A stretch of 11,963 bases of DNA from an uncultured Clostridium sp. (GTDB lineage: Bacteria; Bacillota; Clostridia; TANB77; CAG-508): NCBI GenBank assembly GCA_902492105.1, contig CABUKD010000044.1, positions 1 to 11,963 on the forward strand, in the 5' to 3' direction. The notes below the pieces were generated by a model. The model searched no databases, had not been told where the DNA came from, and was given only the letters and a program-made list of their open reading frames with translations. Of the stretch, positions 1 to 6,170 are shown in pieces (position 1 is the first letter of the stretch; each line of letters starts with the position of its first letter). A program made the translations under genes and the position numbers.

Positions 1-21
1 TTATTTATTATTTATTATTTA
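1..21. repeat. Three tandem copies of a 7-bp unit (TTATTTA)
   Basis: Three exact back-to-back copies of TTATTTA begin at the first base, so the array may extend outside the window. It lies in A+T-rich intergenic sequence upstream of the small membrane-protein gene. It may be simple low-complexity sequence; I see no function. Confidence 0.6.
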
Positions 22-96
22 TGTTTTTGTTTTTATGATATTTTTAATTTCATAAATAGTAATTTCAAAATATTATAAAAAATAGGAGCTTAATTT

Positions 97-396
97 ATGA
101 AATTTATTTTTCCACAAAATTATCGTTTTAAAAATAAGTTTTTAGGAATCATTGAATATTCTGCACTTATATTAAATATTATTTGGGATTTATTTATTTT
201 TCTAATTTTACATTTATTTTGTAATAATACTAATATAAAAATATTTGTATTCGTTATTTTATGTCTTCCAGTTCTTTTATTTAGTATTATAGGTTTTAAT
301 CATGAAAATTTAATAGATATTTTTCGTTATTTATTTAAATATATTAAAAGTCCTAAATTGTATTTATATAATAAAAGAAGCAAGAAATTTTACTAA
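97..396 (+). CDS. Small two-helix membrane protein of unknown function
   Basis: Encodes a 99-aa protein. The ATG follows an AGGAG ribosome binding site at about 84-88, which supports the start. The protein has a short basic N-terminus (FPQNYRFKNK), two strongly hydrophobic segments at about residues 21-41 and 48-66, then an amphipathic basic tail (PKLYLYNKRSKK). That pattern fits an integral membrane protein with a short loop between two helices. The outline (FxxPQ-type start, two adjacent helices, PKxYxY near the end) loosely resembles PrgI-type small membrane proteins, but no conjugation genes are nearby and I would not assign that name. It is the only plus-strand gene before a convergent terminator, so it is the last gene of its unit or a single gene. 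Codon use is as A+T-rich as its surroundings. I consider the gene real and its function unknown. Confidence 0.75.
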   Translation: MKFIFPQNYRFKNKFLGIIEYSALILNIIWDLFIFLILHLFCNNTNIKIFVFVILCLPVLLFSIIGFNHENLIDIFRYLFKYIKSPKLYLYNKRSKKFY

Positions 397-441
397 TACA
401 AGGATTTCTTTACTTTATTGTATTGTGAAATTTAATAAAAT

Positions 442-480
442 AAAGGTATTTTAAAGGTTTTTTTCCCTTTAAATACCTTT
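442..480. terminator. Intrinsic terminator shared by convergent genes
   Basis: A stem of about 15 bp forms between 442-457 and 466-480, with one bulged T in the left arm and a loop of eight bases (458-465). A T-rich run (481-489) follows on the plus strand and an A-rich stretch precedes the left arm, which gives U residues for minus-strand transcripts. It sits between the end of the small membrane-protein gene (+) and the end of the 920-aa gene (-), so it probably ends both transcripts. Confidence 0.8.
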
Positions 481-506
481 CCTCTTTTTGATGCATTCTT
501 TTTAAG

Positions 507-3269
507 TTATATGCCTAATGTATATGGTCTCAATTTTGTACCTTCTCCTCCTGTTACTTTAATTCCAGATTTTAGCTGGAATACTGGGCGTAGTCCACTC
601 TCCTCACTATAAGAATGCTCATCACGATATTCATCTATATCGCATAATTTTGGCGTGTTGGTTGCACCAAGAATATCCGTGTATCCATCAGTATCCACAC
701 TACGTACACAAAAATAAGTACGCCTCAAGTTTGATTCCAATGTGCGAGATGCTAACCAGTAAGTTTTATTTATATCTTGTATACCTAATGCTTCCATTTG
801 ATTAAAGTCTATTTCATAGTTGCTGTCTTCATCTTTGAATTCTTCATCATAATCTTGCATATAATCACGAATAACCTTATACATTCCTGGTTCATCACTT
901 GGATTATCAGGAACACTTCCTACACTTCTTGCATTGCTTGCATATGTTGGATTTAAATATGCTTCTGCTCTAGAATTCAATGTAGTTATTGCACCATTGT
1001 ACGAATTCATTGATCTTATAAAACTATCAGCATCTCCTAAAGTCACATCTTCTACTTTCTCCATGGTTATTATTTGTATTCCATAAGTTGAATAATTTAC
1101 ATTTTCTGGTCCATATAATACTACACAGTTTCTTGTTTCTCCCGTTCCATCTACATATTCTACATAATTTCCTTCTTTTAATATACTTTCAACTGGTGTT
1201 CCTGCAGTTTCTACTGTTATCTCACATGTTGCTGTTTGATTACTTCCATCTTTTGCTTTTACTGTTATAGTTGCTTTTCCTGCAGCTTTTGCTGTTACTA
1301 GACCTGTATTACTTACTGTTGCTACATTTGCATTATTACTACTCCAACTTACTGTTTTGTTAGTTGCATTACTTGGCATTATGTTTGCTGTCAGTTGCTG
1401 AGTTTTTCCTTCTTCTAAGGTTACACTTGTTGGACTTACTGTTATTCCTGTTACTAATTGTGTTACAGTTATTCCTTGTGAGATACTTTCTATCTTATTT
1501 CCTGCTTTATCCACTGTTAATACATGTAAATAATAAGTTCCTGGTGTAGTTGCACTTAGTGCAATTGGTTGACTATTACTAAATGTATTTGTATAGCTAT
1601 TCTCTTTTATTCCTATTGGATTTTGCTTTGTGTTATATATCCACTTACATTTTGAAAGTTCTATTCCACTTTCATTGTCTGTATGTGTTATCGTTGCTGT
1701 GATGCTTCCAGTTGTTGTGGTACTTTGTCCACTTAATTCTATTTTTGCATTTTGTGGAGGTAGTTTATCTAATATAGTTACACTTGCATAACTTCCATAA
1801 TTTGTTCCATCTGTTAATCTTGCATACACAATATCATTATGTTTTAATCCTGTTACAGTTACTGATGCTGCTCCTTCTTGTGCTGTTGTCCAGTTTTCTT
1901 CTGCTACATCTCCTACTTGATATTGAATCGTTAAACTGCTTGCTACTTCTGTTCCTTTACTTAAGGTGATACTTGCACTTCCATTACTCCATGTTGGTTC
2001 ACTTGCTATAATATTTCCGTCTTTTAAGTCATCACCTGCTCCTCCTACTGTGTCTGTTGTAATATTGGTTACTTGTCCTGCTCCAAGGTTTCCTGCTTTA
2101 TCACTTGTTGTTACTTTTACATCATAACTTGTGTTTTGTATTAATCCTGTAAAGGTATAACTTGTTTCTGTTCCTGTATGTATTGGGTCTGTTGGATAGC
2201 TTCCTTCACTGGTTTGTTTGATATAATAGTTATATGTTATGCTGTCTGGCATTCCCCATTCTGCATCACTGCTATTTACACTTACCTGTATACTATTAGT
2301 ATTTTTACTTTCTTGGCTTACTATTACAGTTGGTACTATTTCATCTAAAACATCTATACTGCTATATTCACTTTGGTTAATTCCATCTGTGATGACTGCA
2401 TATATGGTTTGTCCATGATTTAATCCTGTGATTGGTCCTTTATAGTCCAACCACTGTCCTTCTATTCCATCTATTTGATATTGTATCGTTACTCCTGTTT
2501 CTGTTGTTTCTAGTTCTACTGTTGCTGTTCCATTACTCCATACCGTTTCTCCTTTTTGGGTAACAGTTCCTTTTAAATCTCCTATTAACACTTCTGTTTC
2601 CTTTTCCGTTGTTCCATTCTCATTGGTTGCTTCTACCTTTATTTCATAGGTTGTTTTGTTGTTAAGTCCTGTTATGGTTGCTGTTAAGTCTGTTGTATTT
2701 CCTTTTACTAATTGATAATCTTCATCTGGAGCATCTTTTTCTTTATAATAGTAATTTAGTGTTCCATTATTTAATCTGCTTACACTTACTTGCAATTCTA
2801 CACTATTGCTTGTTTGGTTTATTACTTTTATTTCATTTATATATGGTAATAGGTTATCTTCTTTTCCTATATAATCTATTTCTAGATCATCATATTCATT
2901 AATATGGATTTGAAATTTATATCCTTCTGGTACGGTGATTATATAGTTTCCATTCTCATCTACTTTTTCTACATCTGTTTCTTTATTATTGATAATTTTG
3001 GCATCTTGCATATCTTGCCATAAATCATCTACTGTTACACTATCATCTAATGCTCTATTTAATGACCAATTTATTCCTACTATTCCAATTCTATCTTTGT
3101 AGCTTGCTATTAATTGTTCCTCTTTTGATTGATTTGCAAAATCTATCAGTCCGCCATCTCCTATGGCTGTTTGAATTGTGATTCCTGCTAAGATCAATAT
3201 TACTACTATAGTTACCACTAATGCGATTAAGGTAATACCACGCTTATTTTTTACTTGATCTTCTTCCAT
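507..3269 (-). CDS. Pilin-like secreted protein with fibronectin-type and Ig-like repeats
   Basis: Encodes 920 aa. A basic N-terminus (VKNKRG) is followed by ITLIALVVTI and a hydrophobic helix to about residue 33, which is the class III signal of type IV prepilins and pseudopilins. Position +5 after the expected Gly11 cut is Ala, not the usual Glu. The rest should be extracellular. About 145-230 and 318-408 resemble fibronectin type III modules (TGLNNKTTYEIKV, TGLIQNTSYDVKV). About 232-312 and 415-502 are related to each other (TWSNGSASITL, LTDGTNYGSYASV). About 606-687 is a bacterial Ig-like group 2 domain (VSPTSVTLEEGKTQQL, VSWSSNNANVATV). About 692-920 is a separate C-terminal domain with YWLASR and SGLRPVFQLKSGIKVTGG, a pattern common in Clostridia surface proteins. 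The start has a GGAGG site 15 nt away, unusually far. It lies 39 bp after the 429-aa gene and is probably cotranscribed. The role is likely surface display or adhesion; partner and ligand are unknown. Confidence 0.85.
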   Translation of the reverse strand: MEEDQVKNKRGITLIALVVTIVVILILAGITIQTAIGDGGLIDFANQSKEEQLIASYKDRIGIVGINWSLNRALDDSVTVDDLWQDMQDAKIINNKETDVEKVDENGNYIITVPEGYKFQIHINEYDDLEIDYIGKEDNLLPYINEIKVINQTSNSVELQVSVSRLNNGTLNYYYKEKDAPDEDYQLVKGNTTDLTATITGLNNKTTYEIKVEATNENGTTEKETEVLIGDLKGTVTQKGETVWSNGTATVELETTETGVTIQYQIDGIEGQWLDYKGPITGLNHGQTIYAVITDGINQSEYSSIDVLDEIVPTVIVSQESKNTNSIQVSVNSSDAEWGMPDSITYNYYIKQTSEGSYPTDPIHTGTETSYTFTGLIQNTSYDVKVTTSDKAGNLGAGQVTNITTDTVGGAGDDLKDGNIIASEPTWSNGSASITLSKGTEVASSLTIQYQVGDVAEENWTTAQEGAASVTVTGLKHNDIVYARLTDGTNYGSYASVTILDKLPPQNAKIELSGQSTTTTGSITATITHTDNESGIELSKCKWIYNTKQNPIGIKENSYTNTFSNSQPIALSATTPGTYYLHVLTVDKAGNKIESISQGITVTQLVTGITVSPTSVTLEEGKTQQLTANIMPSNATNKTVSWSSNNANVATVSNTGLVTAKAAGKATITVKAKDGSNQTATCEITVETAGTPVESILKEGNYVEYVDGTGETRNCVVLYGPENVNYSTYGIQIITMEKVEDVTLGDADSFIRSMNSYNGAITTLNSRAEAYLNPTYASNARSVGSVPDNPSDEPGMYKVIRDYMQDYDEEFKDEDSNYEIDFNQMEALGIQDINKTYWLASRTLESNLRRTYFCVRSVDTDGYTDILGATNTPKLCDIDEYRDEHSYSEESGLRPVFQLKSGIKVTGGEGTKLRPYTLGI

Positions 3270-3308
3270 CTGTGCTTTGTTATTCCTCCATTTCCGTGTT
3301 TTGTATTT

Positions 3309-4598
3309 TTATAAGTTTATATACAATGATGCTCGTGACCCATTAACACTATCGTTATCAGATGATTTATCGTTTGCACGACTAGATGTTGGATACCCAT
3401 CTCCTGTTTTGTCACAATATCCACCCCTATAAACTCTCTGTTTCGTACTGTATGCTTCAATGGTCCAATCTCTTACATTTCCTGCCATGTCATATATGTT
3501 ATCTACTGCATAACTATCATTAGATCCTGTTGCAATTGGTCTATTTCCATTTGTTCCTACATAATTACCTTTATTGGTACTATCATAAGTATACGTCTTC
3601 TTTTCTGCATCTCCGCTATTGTACATCCATCTTAATGTCATATCCCATTGGCATCCCCATATCATTGTACTAGTCACATTATTATTGGCTGCTAATGTCT
3701 TACTTAATTTGTATTGGTTATACCACGTTTGTCCTCTAATATCAGTATTATTTTTTATTACTAATGCCTTTGTTTGTCCTAAGTTTCCTGTTTCATATCT
3801 TCCTATGTAGAATCCTCCATATTTTGCTACACTTTGTAGCATACTATAAAATTCTGTTTCTAACTGTTTTTTAAATTCTTCTTGTGTACTTGCTCCCACA
3901 CCATATGAAGGTAATGCTTCATCTGTGTCAGTTTCTGTTACCACATCTGGCTCACGATTATTTGCTTCAGCCGTAATTCTTATTATTCCTCCATTTTCTG
4001 TCCAATTTAATGGAGTTATTCCTTCCTCTGAAAAGCTATACAACTTTCCCCATATTTTGCCATTATTATCTACTCCATACATTTCTTCAATCTTTTCAAC
4101 TGGAACCCATACAAACTGATTTCTGGTTGTCTGAGCTGTATCTTTATTACTATCGTTTACCTCTTCTTCTCCTTCGTATATTACAAATCCATTTTCTACT
4201 GTATTTTCTCCAGTTACTTTTGAAGCAGAATATCCTTTTGGAATAGGTACTGTTATGGCTATTATATCTTCACTTTCTACTGCAGTTACAGTCTCATTGC
4301 TTTTCCCATCCCATTTTTGTGGTAATTCTGGTTTCTGTGGTATATTATCTTCATTACTTAATTCATTTAAGATATTTTCTATATAATTTGTTGCATCATT
4401 TAGTTGTGTTTGCTCATTTATAGTTGCTTGATTCGTTTGTTCTGCTGCCTCTCTGGCTTTTGTTATGATTCCTTTTTCACTAAATAGTAAACTTATGGTT
4501 ACACTTGCTAATATTAATAGTACTACTATGGTTACAACCAATGCTATTAAAGTAATACCTTGTTCTATTTGTTTTGTATTTATTTCTCTTTTCATCAC
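3309..4598 (-). CDS. Pilin-like protein with a C-terminal FGE/C-type-lectin-like domain
   Basis: Encodes 429 aa counted from GTG at 4598; an ATG follows directly at 4595. A GGAG site at 4609-4612 lies 10 nt from the GTG and 13 from the ATG, so either could be used. Residues 1-13 are basic or polar, then G-ITLIALVVT and a hydrophobic helix to about 40: a prepilin-type class III signal with Ala at +5, as in the downstream gene. About 45-80 looks helical (pilin stalk), and 85-155 is an acidic, Asn/Thr-rich linker. From about 160 the sequence matches the sulfatase-modifying-factor fold: FVWVPVEKI, GGFYIGRYETGN, NIYDMAGNVRDWTIEAY, VYRGGYC, SRASLYI. Catalytic activity of formylglycine-generating enzymes is not expected, because their CRxAxR-type cysteine signature is missing; a binding role is more likely. 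First gene of the probable operon. Its final 40 residues are rich in Asn, Asp, Ser and Gly and carry rare arginine codons. Confidence 0.85.
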   Translation of the reverse strand: MMKREINTKQIEQGITLIALVVTIVVLLILASVTISLLFSEKGIITKAREAAEQTNQATINEQTQLNDATNYIENILNELSNEDNIPQKPELPQKWDGKSNETVTAVESEDIIAITVPIPKGYSASKVTGENTVENGFVIYEGEEEVNDSNKDTAQTTRNQFVWVPVEKIEEMYGVDNNGKIWGKLYSFSEEGITPLNWTENGGIIRITAEANNREPDVVTETDTDEALPSYGVGASTQEEFKKQLETEFYSMLQSVAKYGGFYIGRYETGNLGQTKALVIKNNTDIRGQTWYNQYKLSKTLAANNNVTSTMIWGCQWDMTLRWMYNSGDAEKKTYTYDSTNKGNYVGTNGNRPIATGSNDSYAVDNIYDMAGNVRDWTIEAYSTKQRVYRGGYCDKTGDGYPTSSRANDKSSDNDSVNGSRASLYINL

Positions 4599-4623
4599 TT
4601 TCTCTTTTCTCCTTTTTTAGTTC

Positions 4624-4652
4624 GTTATATTATTCTTTTATTTCTTTATAAA
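4624..4652 (-). promoter_or_regulatory. Possible weak promoter directly upstream of the pilin-like operon
   Basis: On the minus strand TTTATA (4647-4652) and TATAAC (4624-4629) are separated by 17 bp. The -10 matches consensus at 5 of 6 bases and the -35 at 4 of 6. The -35 overlaps the U-tract of the leader terminator, and the predicted start would leave only a few bases before the ribosome binding site. This is the competing explanation to transcription from the stronger promoter further upstream. Confidence 0.25.
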
Positions 4653-4657
4653 AAATT

Positions 4658-4693
4658 AAGATGAATCATGCCCTTTTAGGCATAATTCATCTT
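4658..4693 (-). terminator. Intrinsic terminator in the leader of the pilin-like operon
   Basis: A 15-bp stem pairs 4658-4672 with 4679-4693 around a six-base loop. In minus-strand RNA it is fully paired with one G-U wobble; in plus-strand RNA the same position is a C-A mismatch, which favours minus-strand action. Six U residues follow on the minus strand (A4650-A4655 on plus). No full gene lies immediately upstream on the minus strand, only a strong promoter and a tiny ORF, so this hairpin stands between a promoter and the 429-aa gene. That is the arrangement of an attenuator or of a short stand-alone transcript. Confidence 0.75.
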
Positions 4694-4761
4694 TTCTATT
4701 TTGATATATGATATATAATTTTGGTACAACAAATAAAACTAAATTTTCTTTAGTTGTTGGC

Positions 4762-4818
4762 TTAAAGGTTATCTCTCTCTCTCTCTCTCTCTCTTACTGT
4801 TTCAAGCTTTTCCTGCAT
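4762..4818 (-). CDS. Tiny leader ORF running through a GA microsatellite
   Basis: An 18-codon ORF, MQEKLETVRERERERDNL, starts at ATG 4818. An AAGGAG ribosome binding site at 4829-4834 lies 10 nt upstream, and a strong sigma-A promoter is a further 24 nt or so away. The repeated Arg-Glu codons come from the GA tract. After the tract it stops at TAA (4762-4764). If the tract gained one GA unit the ORF would stay open for 54 aa and stop at TAA 4656-4658, at the base of the terminator hairpin. With one unit fewer it would end right after the tract (15 aa). I cannot tell whether the peptide matters or only its translation. It is also possible that the transcript is a small RNA and the ORF is chance. 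Confidence 0.4.
   Translation of the reverse strand: MQEKLETVRERERERDNL
4772..4794. repeat. Dinucleotide microsatellite (TC/GA), 23 bases
   Basis: An uninterrupted alternation of T and C for 23 bases on the plus strand (11.5 units), which is GA on the minus strand. Tracts like this change length by slipped-strand mispairing. It lies inside the tiny minus-strand ORF, where adding or removing units changes the downstream frame. No other dinucleotide tract of this length is visible in the window. Confidence 0.95.
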
Positions 4819-4857
4819 TTTTGCTTTTCTCCTTCGTTTTTTTCTTTTTTTGGTTTC

Positions 4858-4886
4858 ATTATACCAATATTCTTTTTGCTTTTCAA
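4858..4886 (-). promoter_or_regulatory. Strong sigma-A promoter of the leader transcript
   Basis: On the minus strand a TTGAAA -35 (4881-4886) and a perfect TATAAT -10 (4858-4863) are spaced by exactly 17 bp, with an A-rich stretch just upstream that could act as an UP element. The predicted start is near 4851. A transcript ending at the terminator at 4658-4693 would be about 200 nt. It points toward the pilin-like operon and diverges from the promoter of the DnaD-domain gene. Confidence 0.75.
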
Positions 4887-4944
4887 GTACTTTTTTCTTT
4901 TTTCATTTTAAACTTAAATTGCCCAGATTTTTCTTATTAGTTTA

Positions 4945-4973
4945 TTGTAAATTACTTTTAAAAATGATATAAT
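4945..4973 (+). promoter_or_regulatory. Sigma-A promoter of the DnaD-domain gene
   Basis: TTGTAA (4945-4950) and a perfect TATAAT (4968-4973) are spaced by 17 bp. A TGA immediately before the -10 makes an extended -10 element. The predicted start is near 4980, giving a leader of about 24 nt that contains the GGAGG ribosome binding site at 4992-4996. Confidence 0.75.
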
Positions 4974-5003
4974 TTGACAAAATAGAACAATGGAGGATTT
5001 CCT

Positions 5004-5972
5004 ATGAAATTAGAACAAAATGAGTTGTTACCTATGTTTTCTAACACTACTATACCTGATATCTTTTTTACACAATATTTGCCAGAAGCAAATGGGGATT
5101 TTTTAAAGGTATATTTGTATATTTTATTTCTTTCTAAATATGATAAAGATATTAAAATAAATGATTTATGTAAAAAATTAGGACTTTCTCTAAAAGTTAT
5201 TCAAGATGCCATGAAATATTGGGAAGAGCAAGGAGTTATTACTAAAAAAAATACAGGTTTTGTGTTTAATAATTTACAAGAATTAGAATTACATAACCTA
5301 TATAAACCTAAAGCAGCTCTTTCTGCAGAACAAATTCAAAAATCTGCTGAAAGCCAAAAACGTGCTAAAACCATTGAATATATCAATAATAAGTTTTTCT
5401 CTGGTTTAATGCCAACTACTTGGTATCCTGATATTGAATTATGGTTTAAAAAATATAATTTTGATGATGAAGTTATGATTGCTTTATTTGAATATTGTTT
5501 TGATAAATCTGCTCTTCATAGAAATTATATGCAAGCTGTTGCAGATGCTTGGTCAAAAAATAATATTAAGACTTTTAATGATTTAGATCAATATTATGAA
5601 AAACAAGAAAAATTAAACAAAGTTGCTAATAATATTGTTAAAAAGTTGGGACTTGGTAGACAGCTTTCTCAATATGAACATGCTTATGTAGAAAAATGGA
5701 TGGTTGACTTTGGATATTCTTTTGATATGATTGAAATTGCTTTAAAGAAAACTACTTCCAAGGTTAATCCAAGCTTTGATTATATTGATAAATTATTAAC
5801 AGATTGGCATGATAGAGGATTTAAAACACCGGATCAAGTACAAAAATTCTTATCAGAAATGAGGCAAAAAACGAAAGATATTAAACAACTGGAAAAACAA
5901 ACCGGATATCAAAAATATGATCAGAGAACTTATGATAATTTGAATTCTTTATATGCAAATAAAAGAGCTTAA
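5004..5972 (+). CDS. DnaD/DnaB-type primosome protein
   Basis: Encodes 322 aa, starting at an ATG with GGAGG 7 nt upstream. In Bacillota such proteins help load the replicative helicase at origins and restart sites, remodelling DNA and recruiting the helicase-loader complex. Residues 1-90 look like an N-terminal winged helix (DFLKVYLYILFLSKY, INDLCKKLGLSLKVIQDAM, WEEQGVITK). Two C-terminal-type DnaD units follow. Each carries the characteristic Y-x3-hydrophobic-x3-W motif: Y175/V179/W183 and Y260/L264/W268, the second in the classical context YIDKLLTDWHDRGF. Two units are typical of DnaB-like proteins, while B. subtilis DnaD has one, so I do not assign a symbol. The C-terminal 30 residues are charged and probably flexible. 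The next gene encodes a DnaC/DnaI-like ATPase, and no convincing terminator separates them, so they probably form one unit. Confidence 0.9.
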   Translation: MKLEQNELLPMFSNTTIPDIFFTQYLPEANGDFLKVYLYILFLSKYDKDIKINDLCKKLGLSLKVIQDAMKYWEEQGVITKKNTGFVFNNLQELELHNLYKPKAALSAEQIQKSAESQKRAKTIEYINNKFFSGLMPTTWYPDIELWFKKYNFDDEVMIALFEYCFDKSALHRNYMQAVADAWSKNNIKTFNDLDQYYEKQEKLNKVANNIVKKLGLGRQLSQYEHAYVEKWMVDFGYSFDMIEIALKKTTSKVNPSFDYIDKLLTDWHDRGFKTPDQVQKFLSEMRQKTKDIKQLEKQTGYQKYDQRTYDNLNSLYANKRA

Positions 5973-6121
5973 AATTTGATAGTTTTTTATTAAACTTTAT
6001 TTTTTATATTGATTCTATAATATAAAATTTAAATTTTAGCTAGAATAAAAAATGGTCCAATAATAGACAAGATTAAAATTAGATGAAATATAAAACAAAA
6101 AGAAATCTTTATTATAAAAAG

Positions 6122-6160
6122 AAAGGAGAAATAATCTAATTATTAAAATAATTAGATTAT
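6122..6160 (+). promoter_or_regulatory. Shine-Dalgarno followed by a perfect hairpin before a TTG start
   Basis: AAAGGAG at 6122-6128 is the only good ribosome binding site upstream of the helicase-loader gene, but it is 42 nt from the TTG start at 6171. The intervening sequence is mostly a perfect 13-bp inverted repeat (6131-6143 with 6148-6160, loop 6144-6147). If the 30-nt hairpin folds, the effective spacing falls to about 12 nt. An in-frame TAG at 6153-6155 prevents any earlier start in this frame except ATT or ATC codons. The stem has only one G-C pair and a T-run follows at 6165-6172, so a weak terminator or attenuator is an alternative reading. Confidence 0.55.
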
Positions 6161-6170
6161 CAATATTTTT

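Noticed and set aside
1088..2902. Several plus-strand open frames of 60-74 codons inside the 920-aa gene
   Set aside because: They are Leu-rich shadows of the antisense strand of Thr/Asn/Ser-rich repeats and lack start signals.
4708..4911. A 67-codon plus-strand open frame rich in Leu, Phe and Ser
   Set aside because: It lies opposite the leader promoter and microsatellite, its Ser-Leu repeat is just the TC tract read as codons, and it has no ribosome binding site.
5973..6026. An 8-bp inverted repeat (6003-6010 with 6019-6026) as a terminator of the DnaD-domain gene
   Set aside because: The stem is purely A-T and no T-run follows; the next gene is probably transcribed with it.
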